Counted from the stretch's first letter, positions 11,575 through 24,622 are shown. The stretch is DNA of 64,000 bases from Fasciola hepatica (GCA_948099385.1 CANUEZ040000179.1:12860501-12924500); one strand, 5' to 3'. Numbers and translations: made by a program. Notes: generated by a model not told the origin, from the sequence alone.

Positions 11575-11589
11575 TAATCAGTATGATAC
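11575..11589 (+). CDS. Weak 15-nt micro-exon candidate
   Basis: The donor GTACGC is the same sequence used by the 34840 exon, but the acceptor (ttttaagattttaaaaag) is purine-interrupted. Phase 1 reads ISMI. Confidence 0.2.
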
Positions 11590-11861
11590 GTACGCGAAGT
11601 TTCCGTAGTGTCCGAAGTGTGGCCTCGTAACTCATTTGGTGGAGCGCAAGTGATGCCAAATCGCAAGTGATGTCTGTACCGGAAGTAGATTTCAGTCCCA
11701 CCGTCATCAACGGCTTTAAGTTTACTATACACATAAAGTAGTTCAAGCCGGTAAGGTAAACGGGGAGGGGCACAACAAGTGAGAACTATCTCCGCATAGT
11801 GCTATCACGTGGTATTGAATTAAAGCTATCCTATGTTCTTATTTTTTTCTTTCCATGTCAG

Positions 11862-11888
11862 TTCCCCCTTCAATCTATCTTTGCAACG
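11862..11888 (+). CDS. Putative 27-nt micro-exon
   Basis: An excellent acceptor (ttatttttttctttccatgt, then cag) and donor GTTAGT flank an exon open in phase 1: PPSIYLCN. Pro and Cys content fits the set. The donor has T at +3, which is weaker than consensus. Confidence 0.42.
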
Positions 11889-12539
11889 GTTAGTATCACT
11901 GAACTGTGATGATTCGTTTCGAATTCAAGTAAACTGTGCTATTTTCTTCAGAACGAGTGATATTATTTTTGTTGTGTTCAGGGTGAATTCTCAACCACTT
12001 GACTTCCTCAGGAGGAATACGGTTCAGGAAAGATTTCGAGATCTGAATATTATGGGTGCAATTGTTCACTGGTTTCATGTTATTTTGTAAAATATATAGC
12101 ATTGGATAAAATTGTCTCCAAAAAATGCACAATAAGCAATCCACCACTGATTTAATTTCCTAATTCCTCCAAATGTGAAAAGTCATTGACTCACGCCGAA
12201 CATGAGCCCACGCATGGACGCTATCCAGGTTTTCATACCACGCGCGTGCTCCATCACGACTCTTCGTATTTAATTCAATTCAACATTTTTCATATCAGCC
12301 AAACCGCATTTCATAATCGATTTAGATTTCATCCACATCTTTTGACAATTTGTATCCCACTCAAATCATTGGGATACTAAGCAGACAACTGCTGATAGGC
12401 TCAGTAAAATTATTTGTTTAGTAAGTGGTGCTTTTGGAGCTACTGATTTAAAACTACATCCAAAAGTTTTCTCTCTGGTGATGATCTTTACGTAGACTCA
12501 TCGACTGGATTGTCCTTGAATGTCAGATAGTGACGGCTA

Positions 12540-12930
12540 TCGTGGATGGATAGACGAGGTGGCTCAGGCTAGTTGCGCAATAGGGTGTGGGTACATCCGA
12601 TTGCCTCAGAGACCCACTACACTTTAATGGACGGTCGACAGCCGGACCCTGAGACTTGGAGTGCAGGAGAATCATACACGATTTCAATAGGTCAATTATG
12701 GTACCGAGCCGGGTGGCAATGGACAGCTGTCCACTACCCAAGTGAGCAACGGCGACGAGACTTGAACCTCTAACCCCCGAAATGGTAGTTTACCTCATTT
12801 AAGCACATGAATTCACTAGAGGGGTTATATCCCTCAACCTACACTGTAGGAAACCTCAGACGTGGAGTGTTCAAGTAAAGTCCCAATTAGTCAGGTGTGG
12901 TAACGAGCTGGGATAAGTGTGGAAACGGCT
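12540..12930. repeat. SINE-like repeat with internal duplication
   Basis: Contains 'ccctgagacttggagtgcag' and, further on, 'gtcccaattagtcaggtgtgg', both shared with the copy at 85-292. A minus-strand tRNA-like segment ends near 12780 ('gacttgaacctctaaccccc'). Confidence 0.5.
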
Positions 12931-13969
12931 TACTTCAAAGTTAGCCACAAAGTGACTGTTGATAGATCAAGCTTCGTTACCATAACAGCATGGACGAAGA
13001 AACTCTCCGAGTTATTGCAATAGGGTTATTTGTGCCAGCACATCGATTTTATGGAGCATTCGATGAAGCCATTTGAATTTCTGTGCCCCTGCTTTGACAC
13101 AAATGCTTACTAAGGCGACAGTCATTTAGGTCTAAACTCTATTCCAAGAGGTTTTTGTATCTTTTACCAACCACCGCAGGACGTTTTTCAGTCACCGTCC
13201 GACATCCAATAAACAGTTTACTCGGTCACTCTCACACTGGACTAGGTTAAGAACCAAATCAGCGCTAGTGAGCACGGTTTCTCAACTCAACGTTCGCATT
13301 CCAGTCGCCAGTCCACCTTAACAACCAGTATTCCATCAAGTCAACTCAACGGAATGTGTTTTACATTCATGTGATGTGAAAGTACAGCTTTGAAACCTTC
13401 AGGTTCACATCTTCTAGAAGCAAAGAACAGTACAATAGAAGATATAAGGTAAGAGGATCTACATTTGTCCACAAGCTTGTAAGCTGAAATATTACAGAAA
13501 CTGGGTTGTGCAAATCCTCTGCCGTATACGGACTACTAGTACTACTTTGCGCCCGAGTGCGTGTACGCAGATATTCGTAGCAAGTGCGTGTGATTTAAGT
13601 AGACACGTATTTCACAAGATCTCTATGAAGAGGTCCACATGAGTCAAAAACTACGAATAGCCTGGGGAAGGCATTACTACATTAGAATAAGATGAAATGA
13701 GTAAACTGTTGCATGAGTATTCCGCTGTAAGGTGTAAACAGCCTAAGTGACCTGCGAATAAGTTTAAAGTCTATTAAAAGCAGGTCAGTAAAAATGACAG
13801 GAGGTGCGAAACACAAGAGAAGAAAAAGCTTCTGAAAAAGTGACTGGGTTTGGAGTGGAATTTCGGGTTTGAGGGTGTAAAGGACTCACTGAGATGACTG
13901 TTCGTTCTCCAACGTTTTTTTCTCAAATTGTAGAAGTAGCAACAGAAGAGCTGTTTCCGCTGTTTTGAG

Positions 13970-14165
13970 TGACTTTCGGTGGCGGCTACCAACCAAGAAG
14001 CGAGAGAAGGCCCGGAATTGAGAGGAAGGGAAGCAACATATTCTTGTCGATGGTATTGAATGCGTCAATATTAGTCTTAGGAGCATATCCTGATCGTTTT
14101 GTTTCGCCTGTCAAGCGAGGACAGCATGTAGTCTGTCACAGTGGTGGAGACATCAAGAAAGGAGG
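13970..14165 (+). CDS. Possible conventional exon, function unknown
   Basis: After a pyrimidine-rich acceptor (ctgtttccgctgttttgag) a 196-nt open stretch (for example NIFLSMVLNASILVLGAYP, then DRFVSPVKRGQHVVCHSGG) ends at a consensus donor GTGAGT (14166). A shorter 24-nt reading from 14142 is also possible but its acceptor is poor. No domain recognised. Confidence 0.3.
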
Positions 14166-14269
14166 GTGAGTGCCTGCAACTGATAAGGATTAGCGACATT
14201 ATAAATAACAGTCACTGGCCCTCACTAATGGATGGCGAGAAGATGTCTCAGGTCAGCCGTTCACTTTCC

Positions 14270-14445
14270 GGTCCGTGACCGGCGGTGGTCAGACGGTTAT
14301 CATTGTAGGCTTTGAACGATAGCGACCTGGGTTCGATTCTCGCCACCACCAGTCACTTCCCAAAATAGCAGCCTTTCAGTGGGCAGGGTCCCCTTCCTGA
14401 AATGTTGTACTTTGTCGCAAAATAAATAAAAAGAAAGTCAAGGAA
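14270..14445 (+). repeat. tRNA-derived SINE copy (family with 30838)
   Basis: The head 'ggcggtggtcagacggttat' with 'gggttcgattctcgccacca' resembles a tRNA gene start and B-box. The tail 'cccaaaatagcagcctttca' leads to 'gaaatgttgtactttg' and an A-rich end. The same head and tail occur at 30838-30995. Confidence 0.65.
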
Positions 14446-15643
14446 GCAATAAAATAAACAAAGGGTTACATTGCTGAAGGAATATAACACAGTTTCAAAC
14501 AACTAAAAACGGTAGTTATTATACCGCATAACCCACAGGGTACTGACCTAGATAAGCTTTGGATGGTTCATGAGAACTGAAAACGTGTATGCCATATAAA
14601 GCACATAACAATTGCTCTGAACCACAATATCCTGCGCCAAGGATTGGCAGTAGAGCATTCAAAGTAAATGATACACTGATTCGCAAGCTGTTAAACGTGA
14701 CCAATTCTTAGGCCGGTAAGCAAACAAGCCGGTTACATGTATGCACAAACCAAACGTACTTTAGGATCCCACCAAGTAAGGACGTTCTATGAGCAGCAAG
14801 ATCTGATCGGTTTGAGCTGAATTAGGACCATCAGCATCGTGTATGTGCTCGAAAGCTTGTTGGCTTTTCTCTGTATAAGTGTGGCATATCTGCCTGTCTT
14901 GAATGCTGTTGTTAGAACCGAACGCAAAATTACCGTAGATCGAGCTGGAAAGAATTTACTGGTGGGAAAGGTAGGAATCGGGTTAGCTGCTCTAAGGCAG
15001 TTAGCCGTTATCTGTGTCGAGAACTACTGTTCACGTGGCCCGCCTATGGAAGTTCACCTGACAGTATTTAGTATGGTTTGACAACTGGAGATTTGGCTTC
15101 GCACGCCACAGTTTCGTACTGAATGTCACTCGTTGACTACTAGCCAGATGCCAAGTGGAGGGCAAATAAACTTTCAGAAGCTGTCTGCGTCAAGCATTTC
15201 TCCAGTTAAACTCAGCAGATGGACTGACTGACTGACTGACTCAAATACGCACCGAAGTACAAAAAATAAACAAATTTGCTTAATTTGTGATAATTATCAC
15301 GTTTTTACGAACCTTTTTCTTGAACAACGAACTCAGCTAACAAACGAAGTCAGATGGTAGCTTGTGAAATAGCACCATGTGATAGGGCTTGAGTAAAAAT
15401 TCACTAATGTGGAGTTGTCCCATTACAGCTTGACCGGAAATGTACATAATGAAAACAAAAATGACACATTCGCCTCCCGCAGATTTAGATTCAGATCACT
15501 CTGATAAGTACACACAAGAAAGCAGCTTCTTAACTAGTGGGAAAAAGTTGCACCAGGTTTCTAATCTTACTATAGCCTACAAAAAGAGTCAACACACACC
15601 TCGGAAATAATAATTATGGTAGATACTACTGCTTCAATTTCAG
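14446..15643. other. No gene recognised
   Basis: Mixed non-coding sequence with a short gact repeat near 15222-15240. No convincing exon or repeat family was identified. Confidence 0.4.
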
Positions 15644-15670
15644 CGGCATACTGCTTCAAACCTAAAACCG
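15644..15670 (+). CDS. Putative 27-nt micro-exon
   Basis: A good acceptor (tactactgcttcaatttcag) and donor GTGAGG bound 27 nt. Phase 1 is open and reads AYCFKPKT, with one Cys. It lies between the leader and the core 18-nt exons. Confidence 0.5.
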
Positions 15671-16403
15671 GTGAGGAAGCACATTGATAATTCAGTTGAT
15701 ATGTTTAAACTGACAAGCTGACTAGGGTGTGTACTCCTTTATCCGATTCTTCATATTTCCAAACGCGAGCACAACGGTTAGTTTTCAGCCAGTTCGTTTA
15801 TCTCTGTAGTCCTTACAAGGTGACGGGACCTAATAACTTAAAACACATCTTTTTCTGGGTGGGATAGCTGTGAAATATGGCACAATCATTTTAACCATGA
15901 GGACAAACCCAAGTGGGCATTTGATGATTACTTTTTTCGAAAACGCAGTTTTTCAAATCACTCTCACCAGCCACTGTGCCAACAACTGTCGATAAAATGT
16001 TTGTATCACTGACACAACAACTAACTACTATCATAGTCATCAGTAACAAAAGTATAAACTCGAAACTCCAAGGGTGGGACCGAAATTGTCACTATCGATT
16101 TCGGTTAGAAATACGACGGGCGAAGGTTAACGAAAGAGTTGATTAAGTTCGTACGATGCAACCATCCATTGACAGAAAGAATAAGGAAGGTAGAAGAAAA
16201 TTATATGGTGCTTATTTCGAAAATATTCCAGAAAGACGACAGGGTTGCAATATATATTCGGAAAGTTGCTGATTCTTGATGGAAGGGGTGATAGTATTAG
16301 TTTACAGAAATCAACGTTCATTTATGATCAAAAAATCCCCTAAGAACGAGAAGGTAGAATCTTCCTACACCTTCACACTACCAAAGCTAATTGAGTCTTA
16401 CTT

Positions 16404-18620
16404 TATTTCAGTTCACTTCAGTTCATACAACCATTAACTATGCACAGGGTGCGGTAGCTCTGGTTACTGTTTCCTTGCAACAGCCTCAATCGGAAATAAT
16501 GAGGAAGAACAGGAATATGAAAGGAGAAATAAGAGAACTACAAATAATGGTATCAGGTCAATGAAAGAGGTTTGTGAATACAAGAGCTCCACCGATCAAG
16601 ACACCTAGCCATTTCCTTTAACGTATCTGACCACAGGGTGTGAGGGTTTCTAGGACCCAACGTAGTAAGTCTAACACGCCTTACTTGGTCAAGTCCGCCG
16701 ACTAAGCTGTTCACACCTTTCTTCCATGCCATAAACTGACCGCCCTTGCCCATCTTCCAACTGTTCTGTCCTTCAGAGACCGCGGTACTCCGAGAAATCC
16801 TGTCAGGGGACAGTGCAACACATGCCCCAACCATCTTAGTCTAGTGATCTTGGGTATTTCATCTAATGGTGTGGTTCGTGAGCCTAAGACTCTCTGCCAA
16901 ACCTCAGCAATACTGAAAAAATGTTCCTTTTGTGTCGGTTCAAACAGTTACGTGCGCAATCAGACAGTCTCATGCACACGCGTCTTACTGACTGCCTGTT
17001 GATTCATGCTTAATCGCTGCCATGATCAGTCATAAGTGCGCACCGGGCATCTGACGGCATCGTCCGTCCAATCACCTTTCGCTACGCACTGACTGGCCTT
17101 GATTGGCCACCCTGGTTCCATGTACAGCTAGTGCTTGTTCAGTTTTTCGTACTTACTTAAGCGTGCTTTATTGAACGGATTTCCTCCGTTATGTGTTCTG
17201 CATCACTACTGATTACCGATTACAACAGTTCTCACCAGATTCGAGCAATTCTACGAAGAAATCGATGTTCAAATACCGACAATCTTCGTAAAACCTACAC
17301 CCGCAGTGGTCATGTTTCCGAATCATACAGAAGCACTGCCCCGACTAATGCACTGTACACTCAACCCTTGACAGAAGAACAGACGTCATGTCGACGCCAC
17401 AGACGACTCAGATTAACAAATGCCAAACCAGCCTTCTGTGTACATAAAGACACCTCATTTGACATCCGACCCCCGAGTGAAATGCAGCTGCCTAGATAAC
17501 AAAACTCACTTGCGCAGTCTGTCAAGCTGTCTAGAATAGTTCGCAACTTACCTGGGTCTTTGCTTAGGAGGACTATATCTCCAGCTTACTCAAGGTCTGA
17601 CGTCTTACCACCCAAGAAATGTTCAGTATCACTATCCTCATTAGACAAAAGGGCAGTCTATATGACCATGCCAATCACGAAGTTACAGAGTAAAAGAAAA
17701 AGGATGCATCCCTGACGTACACCACTTATGGTGGTGAACTCTGCTGAAAGAGCATCATTAGCCCAAACTCGGCTTCGGCTTTTCATGCAAAGGGTCTTTA
17801 CGGTAGAAATGAAATTCTCTGATACACTGTTCAATAAGAGGCAGCTCCAGAGGACGGTTTGGTCGACTGAGTCAAGGGCAACTTCAAGATCGAGAAGAAC
17901 TAGGATGAAGGAACCTATGGAAGGTTTGCCTGTTTTCTGAAATTTGTCAAAGAGTAAAAAATGTGATCCATTCAACCTCGACTAAGTCTAAGTCCGGCTT
18001 GATCCTTGCGCGAGCACTGTTAGCGAATATCAGATTAGCGGTAAAGAATACTACCAGCGAGCAGTGTAGATGAAATACTAACCTTACTCATTCCTCTTTG
18101 ATTTTCACAGAAGGACCGGTCACCTTTCTTGTAAATCGGTGCGATCATTGATTCACACTAAATCTTTGGAATCCGTTTCCTACTCCATACCAAACAGAGG
18201 AGTTTTGTCAACCCCAGTAACAAAGATGAGCCACCGTCTTTGAAAACAGACGGAGGTAACCTATCCGGCCTTACGTCGTTTAAGGTAGCATATCTCACGA
18301 AGAATCTCCGCTTCTTGTGGAGGATCGGTACCCACAGCCAGAGCTGTAACCATTGTGCTACTTAGCGAACCTGTCATGGATAAATGCTAGTTAAACTGCT
18401 TCTCAAAATGCTCCTCCCAGCGAATCAGACGGAGCTTCTGAGTTTGAAACAGTGAGCCCTTCGCCTCTTTGATCAGCTCACCAAAGCCCGGCGTTCGTGG
18501 ACAGCAAATCTGAATGATAACTGCTAATTGAGAGATTCTAGGATTAGCATCACAATCTTGGGTCAGTTGTGGTGATCAAGATGAGCCTGAACTATCAAAC
18601 ATCTGGGAGATACCCCAGGG
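16404..18620 (-). mobile_element. Decayed RTE-like non-LTR retrotransposon (family A)
   Basis: Minus-strand fragments match RTE reverse transcriptase order: 'ELIKEAKGSLFQTQKLRLIRW' region at about 18420-18480; RT palm pieces at 17658-17975 (FILVLLDLEVALDSVDQTVL, then SGVRQGC); a 'FCYLGSCISLGGRMSNEVSL' region at 17361-17500; and the C-terminal 'TLGPRNPHTLWSDTLKEMAR' at 16553-16680. Frameshifts and stops break all of it. The 3' end near 16404 has TGAAC-type repeats (revcomp of ttcagttcacttcagttca). A 3' tail fragment of the same family is at 34203. Confidence 0.8.
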
Positions 18621-19354
18621 AGCCTGAAGGTTAGGCGTTCATCCATGAATCAGAGTCCTTGGGGGAGCTTGGTGGATGTGTGATGCTAATGATTCTTACC
18701 AAGGACGAAACAGCTCTGCAGTGTTTCCATGGCTTTAAATAGTGAGTTGAGGGTTGATACTGCACAATGAATCATATTATATAGAATCGACTCACCTTCT
18801 ACTCAACTGGGCTAATAGGCTGTCATCTCCCACTGGTATTACGAAGTCGCAAAATCTCAGTGGCAGCAGGATACTAGTCAGAGTGAACTTGTCACATCTT
18901 CCCACCCAGTCAGTCAGCTTCCATTTCACATTTTGGCCCAACTCTGAACGATCGGGCAGGATCGGGCATTTACGGGCAAAAATAAACCAATCAGGTTAGC
19001 CGGTGTGGCAATGGTCCAAATCAGTTCGACAAGAACGTTGCCTGATTAGGTGAACATTTCTTGATTTTTCCATTTTCACTTCAAATATAACGTAGTCCAT
19101 CAATATAAAAGAGGTTGACATTCTAAAAGGAAGCCTTCGGGCTTACATCATTGAGCTGGTGCAATTGTTGCAAGCGGTGATCATGGCTACAATTCAAGGG
19201 TTGTAACACAACCAGGGCTCCACCGATGACGTAATTCAGTTCTTTTATGAATCCAGGATGAGATGCTTTAAATCACTTTATTATGTAACCCTTTGTTTTG
19301 AATACTCTCACTGCTTTTACATCATATTTTTACGAAATCCTTGTCCGGATACAG
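18621..19354. other. No gene recognised
   Basis: Sequence without recognisable coding or repeat family. Ends in the T/C-rich approach to the exon at 19355. Confidence 0.4.
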
Positions 19355-19384
19355 ATCTATCATGCTGTTGTGGAAACAACTGTG
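19355..19384 (+). CDS. Putative 30-nt Cys-rich micro-exon
   Basis: The acceptor is atccttgtccggatacag and the donor is consensus GTGAGT at 19385. Phase 1 is open and reads LSCCCGNNC, which is strikingly Cys-rich and close in composition to the C-C-Q-N-G-G core exons 2.3 kb downstream. The pyrimidine tract is moderate. The combination of length, phase, donor and Cys content makes this a strong candidate. Confidence 0.55.
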
Positions 19385-20132
19385 GTGAGTTGAGCGGTCC
19401 GACACGACGACGAGATATATAGATTCCTCCTTGTTTTTTTCCTCGGCTGTTTCAAGTAATTCTGGAATTTGAAATTGTATAGGACGAGAAGGTCGAAATT
19501 TAAGCAGTCAGACGCTAATCATGATGATTTTCGCTAAGGGGGCCCTCGAAGCCCTAATCTCACTACCCTTGGGTCAGAGTTACCCTTTAAAAGGACTTCT
19601 GTTTTCGGGTCGCTGGTAGAAATTGTAGTCACTATAAGGGGACCGATATCGATTTAGGAAATGGTTTATCGTGTGGTGTCAAGTTTCAAATCACCATTGA
19701 AAGCTTTGAATGCAGCTGTTTTATTCGATCTCTTAGAAATCATTCAGTAAATTTTACTGATCACATAATCGAAGCAAAGGCAATGTAATTGGCCACCCAC
19801 GTGTTGCAGCCCAACCCCCTGCATTGATAGAATGGAGATCTATCTCATTTACCGACGGTTAAACATCTCCCACTTTGGTAAGAAGGAATGCTGAACGAGC
19901 AAAAATGATCGGTGACGTCACTGAGTTGACACAGAGCCCTCAGATCGGTGATTACGCAACGCAGACGAGAGACGAAATACTGAGTCCGTCTGAGCAAGGT
20001 GTTTACGGTCATTGAGGTCACGAACTACCGAGAGATTTTAGGATACTCAGACGAGCTGACAGTTAGCTAGCACCACCCGAAACGGTATAGAGAGCAAGAA
20101 TAGCGAATAACCTTAGCACTGTCTTGATAAAG

Positions 20133-20192
20133 TGCTGTTTGCTGTTAAGACTGGCCAGCCGCATGACAACTCCCTGGAGTCCTGCAACCATG
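20133..20192 (+). CDS. Weak 60-nt symmetric exon candidate
   Basis: The donor GTAAGT (20193) is consensus but the acceptor (cactgtcttgataaag) is mediocre. Phase 1 is open (LFAVKTGQPHDNSLESCNH). Confidence 0.25.
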
Positions 20193-20519
20193 GTAAGTCA
20201 TAGACTTTACCAAAGGCTATTCGGACTGGCTCTCAACGGCTTGCCTTCACACTGGAATTACATAATCCAGCACAATGTCGTCTTTGAGGGATATTATCAA
20301 CTCCCTAGTCACACAGCTGCCAACTCCAGTGATGGGTGTCATCTCACTTGGGGCTTTAGTGAACTTTTAAACAGAACAACTTAAATTCCCCACTACTGAT
20401 ATTGGCTGTTTCAGTTAGGCCTTTGGTATCATTATCATTTTCAATTAGGTAATTGTAGAACTTAAATTTACCCAAGCAATCACGTGTATAGAACTAACTT
20501 ATACCCGGAACTGCACGAA

Positions 20520-21125
20520 ACGAGAACTGATAAAACGAGGGTAGCGAGTATGTACTCAGTCAGCTTCGTTTACTACACATTCGTGTATACATGAAACAAT
20601 GCTTGGCACTGTTTAAAGGGAATGCATTGGTCAACTTTAAAATCATCTGGGGTCTGGCAGCATCTGATTGTTTGAACCCTAGACTGGGAGCCATGGCGTA
20701 CAGCTCCAAATGCAGAAGGGCTCAATGCACCACAAATTCGTATTAGTCCTGGTGTGCCGGTATCAAGGTGATCTCCATGGGGTTGTACAAGGCCCGCCAC
20801 AGACGAACCCTGAATTTCAAGTTAAAAGGGCAACTTCGTAGTTGTTCAAACCATTTACCATATCGTCTATGCGGAGCCATGAGCGCGAGTGCACCTGGAC
20901 ATCTAAAGCCTGACTGCATCGACAAAAGCAATGAAATGCGCGGTGAGCTGAAGTCACAATTAGGGTTTACAACGGGCCATACTGCGTCCGGTCAAATGCC
21001 AATAGATAGACAGACATACACACACTCACACCACTGGACGATCGTTCGATCCATCTCAATCACAGACGCGTCTGTCCGCTAATGCACACACATTCACGCA
21101 CACACACACATACACACACAGTGGG
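20520..21125. other. Unclassified sequence, possible repeat
   Basis: A block with two long overlapping frames on opposite strands and no recognised motifs, followed by a CA-rich microsatellite at 21087-21121. Possibly a decayed mobile element. Confidence 0.3.
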
Positions 21126-21704
21126 TGCTGGCTTTAATCATACTTCTGTTCGGAATGTGTTATCCAATCAGATCTCAGTACGCAACTATCAGCCAGGGTT
21201 GGCTTGAATCGAATGTATGATTGGCTTAAGCTTGTGCGCGTATATATCGCTGACTGACTCGACTGGTGTCCACGCTGTAAGCGCTCTGTTTGCTCAGTAA
21301 AGCCATAATCCAAATTTTCGTTTCGGAAACCAAACTTTCCAGACACAAATTTGAACGCAGAAGTCAGTAGCATACCGGAATACATCATGCAATCTGTAAT
21401 TTGGTTTTATTCGAGACAGTATTCATCGGTGCCATGGAAAACGAGAAAGCAAATCACATCCAAACTGGAACTATTGTTCTGATCGCTGAGCTTGGCGTTT
21501 AGGTAATAAAAGTCCTACCGCTCGTCAAGGTGACATCATCAGTGTGCAGGTGTCGATGCCCGTACTCATTGACCTTTGCAAGTTACCAGTTGTATGAAGT
21601 ATAGAAAGTATTGAAATTGGAACTATATCCATAATTTACCAGTTTGCGCTGATTCTGATGTTCTCCTTGTTCAAAACTAACAAAAAATAACAATTTCCTT
21701 TAAG

Positions 21705-21722
21705 GTGGTCAAAACGGGGGAT
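21705..21722 (+). CDS. Core 18-nt micro-exon, copy 1
   Basis: GTGGTCAAAACGGGGGAT, acceptor caatttcctttaag, donor GTGAGT. Phase 1 peptide GQNGG with split codons on both sides. Against the copies at 24605 and 34840, changes at exon positions 11, 14 and 17 are all third-position and synonymous in this phase (AAC/AAT, GGG/GGC/GGT, GGA/GGG), while position 3 changes Cys to Gly. The downstream intron (about 90 bp) is alignable with those after 24605 and 34840, showing duplication of the exon with its flanks. Confidence 0.65.
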
Positions 21723-22373
21723 GTGAGTGTTTAATTTGTAAATGATTACAACGGTGTCGCCATTCGGTTTTCCTTCACATCACGTAATTATTATTCATAC
21801 TCACTCAGTGATCTGGTTAACTCCGATATTAACTGTAACCAGGTAGCACACAACCCGCAAGCCAGAAATAGTGAAAATTTTTAGTTAAATGTGTACTGAT
21901 TGGACATAATCGCGCGTAGTCATTTCTAATAGGGCATCAAGTGGTCGCTTTTCATGGGGAACCCTCGAATAGTGCACGATAATGAAACCAGACGCTGATT
22001 TGTCACACGAGTGGTATGTAACGGCATACAGGATATCTGAGTAGGGCATATTCACTTTCGATTCATTTGGTCAGAAATGTAAAGATTTACATCAGTAGAA
22101 CTTGCCGTATACTGGTAACCGAGTTAGGTCTGCTTCTCTGAGAAATAAGAACAATTCATCAGCTTAACGTTCGTACAAAAGCAACAAATTTTAGCAGTCA
22201 GCAACCACGAATGAAGAAGATTTAAAAATCTTTGTAAAATCGAGAAGCCCATCCGAGAAGTTGGTCGCTGAGTGGGCTGTTATTGTCGTTCAATTTCGAT
22301 GAAAGTGTGATGCTTTATCGTTTAGCGTTAGTGTGAAACCAACCTTTGAGACCGATCCTGGGTAACCCGAATG

Positions 22374-23480
22374 TCCATCATCATCATCGTACAGCGTTAA
22401 ACAGTAGGGCAAGCCCCACTGACCACTGCCTTTCTCACCATGTTGCACGTTGAATTAAAAAGTATGAATATACAAGATGGAGAGGGAGTGGACCTACATG
22501 GGTGGGAAAAGAAAAGAATGCCCTAGTAGCCAACACACGGAATACACAGTCTAACTGTACAAACGTACACTGATCAAACATTCTGATTCGATAGAAAGTG
22601 ACAACACGATCTCCACTGTTCGCGGTTCGCAGCCATATCCTTCAGTGTCTCCAGCCAACTGGTAGACGGATCTTTTGGACCCCAACCACGAAGACGTGAA
22701 GCACCTACTTTTCCTAAGTCTGCCGTACATTTTCTCATTCCTCGCTGCCACGTCATCTGTTGATCTCCACGTGGTCTCTTCCACTCCCTAGGAGGGGCGG
22801 AGAATAGGACACGGTACGGTAGACGTGTGTTTGCCATACGTAACACGTGTCCCAACCAACGAAGTCTACTAAGCTGGATACGCTGTGACAAAACGTTCTC
22901 TGAATTAGTACCCAATACTCGCTTTCTTACCTCATCGTTGCTTACTCGGCTATTCCACCCAATCCTAGCGATACTACGTAAACATCGATGGCCGAAAACC
23001 TCAAGACGACGAATATCTTCAGCACGCAGACTCCAAGTTTCGCAACCGTACAACAAAACTGAACGCACAGTGGCACAGTATACACGACCTTTCAACTTCA
23101 GTGAAATATCGGATCGGCGCCACAAGTGCTTCAGTCCAGCGTACGCCGTTCGAGCTTTGGATATCCGCGTACTCACCTCTACTACTGTGCTCCCATCCGT
23201 CGTCACGCAGCTACCGAGGTAGGTGAAGTGGTCGACAACTGACAGCACCTCCCCATCGAGCATCAAGCTCGGAATCGTTGACGTCCAGTCTTGTAACATC
23301 ACCTTGTACTTTGAAGGTGCAAAGCGCATGCCGAATGAAGCTACAGCTCTTGCGAGATTATCTAGTGCACGCTGAGCATGTTCCGTGGATTCGAACAAGC
23401 AGACAACGTCGTCTGCGTAATCTAAGTCACATAGCTTTTCACTATCTCCTAGTTCGACCCCTACATCCGTTCGACCCCTA
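22374..23480 (-). mobile_element. RTE-like retrotransposon, 5'-truncated (family B)
   Basis: The minus strand encodes the RT palm through C-terminus. 23399-23460 reads LCDLDYADDVVC, with the catalytic YADD box. Then an open 274-codon frame (22574-23398) includes 'SFGMRFAPSKYKV', 'FTYLGSCV', 'LLYGCETWSL', 'RLRWLGHVLRM' and 'GDQQMTWQRGM', the standard RTE/SR2-type order. The endonuclease and RT fingers are missing. The 3' end carries a GAT-type triplet tail at 22374-22390. It lies in the presumed intron between 21705 and 24605. Confidence 0.88.
22574..23398 (-). pseudogene. RT C-terminal region of RTE element
   Basis: The longest clean frame in the window (274 codons), covering RT thumb and the C-terminal RTE domain. 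It has no independent start or function, being part of the truncated element. Its good preservation compared with the 16.4 and 30 kb remnants points to a younger insertion. Confidence 0.85.
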
Positions 23481-23689
23481 CATCCATGTCCATGCGATCA
23501 ATCATATTCGCGTAAACGTTTCACTTTCCGGTCCCACTTGGAATATGATGAATATGCACTGCATAGCTGAGGATTCTTAACAAGTCATGTGAAGTATTTG
23601 CATGCGGTATCCCGGTCGATTTTTAATGGTGAGTTAAAGCTTATACCAGACGAAACTGCTCTTACTTGCTAGAGATATTAATTTTTTAC

Positions 23690-24500
23690 TTTCACACGGC
23701 TAGCTCCTGCGAGAGGACCAGCCGGCTTCGTGGATGTCCCGAATGGCACCTGCCCGTGAGAAATGTATACAAGAATCCTGGGAATTAGTTACAAAGTGGC
23801 CTCGTCACTCGATTATTTGTTCGAGCTAGCAGCTCTAGGCCATGCAGAACCAAGTACCACCTGTCGGACAACGAGTTTATTTGTTGGGTGCTGGTGGCTG
23901 AACGATCGGTTCATGAGCCCTTTGGATGGTGGTTTGCCAGTCGAGGATATCCAACGCATCCTAATGTATCATACCCCACTCAGAACAGCTGAATAAGAGA
24001 CAAAAGACAAGAGACAATGGTTTCATTTATTGGCGGGCAGCATTCGCGCACTTCACGTTGCTATCTTCGAGGTTCAGTGACTTCTCTGTAGAGTTCTCTG
24101 GCAAGGCCAAAACCCGCCAAGCCCGCTAAAGCTACCGGGGTTGCTTTTGTCTGACTACTCGGCCTTGGCTTGTCCGACATGGGTGACCTTGAAGCAGCGC
24201 TTTGGGCTGCAGTAGGCATAGACCTTGGAGCCATCGTAGCACGCAAGCCCGATCACCACGGAATGGTAGCAACATCGATCAGGGGTGAAGGATTGTCAAT
24301 ACCAAATGGTCATTACGTTAAATTACTCAACTCCGTTCCGAACGGCTTGTTTCGTGCAGGTACCCAACATAATACATCGCTTGCTGGTCACTGACTTTTG
24401 TCGGGAAAATATCGTTGCTCGTAAGCTCAACGATCATGAAGAGTAGTGCATTTTCCCGCCTTAAGTACGAGTGTTTTTAACAATTTTTAAATGAATGGTT
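23690..24500. other. Unclassified, mixed short frames
   Basis: A plus-strand frame (23763-23996) and opposing frames near 24061-24394 share no recognised motifs. 'caaaagacaagagacaatgg' near 24002 is reminiscent of retroelement sequence but unproven. Confidence 0.3.
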
Positions 24501-24604
24501 CCACATGCTTTGCAAATGCACTTTCGGATGCGAGTTACACAAAATAAACAGCACGTGTGCAACACAGCAAAAACCAACAGAAATTCAATCAACTTTCTCT
24601 CCAG

Positions 24605-24622
24605 GTTGTCAAAATGGCGGGT
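24605..24622 (+). CDS. Core 18-nt micro-exon, copy 2
   Basis: GTTGTCAAAATGGCGGGT, acceptor aatcaactttctctccag, donor GTGAGT. Phase 1 peptide CQNGG; split codons with a preceding T give Cys. It differs from the 34840 copy only at exon positions 14 and 17, both synonymous in phase 1 but non-synonymous in phase 0. Confidence 0.68.
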
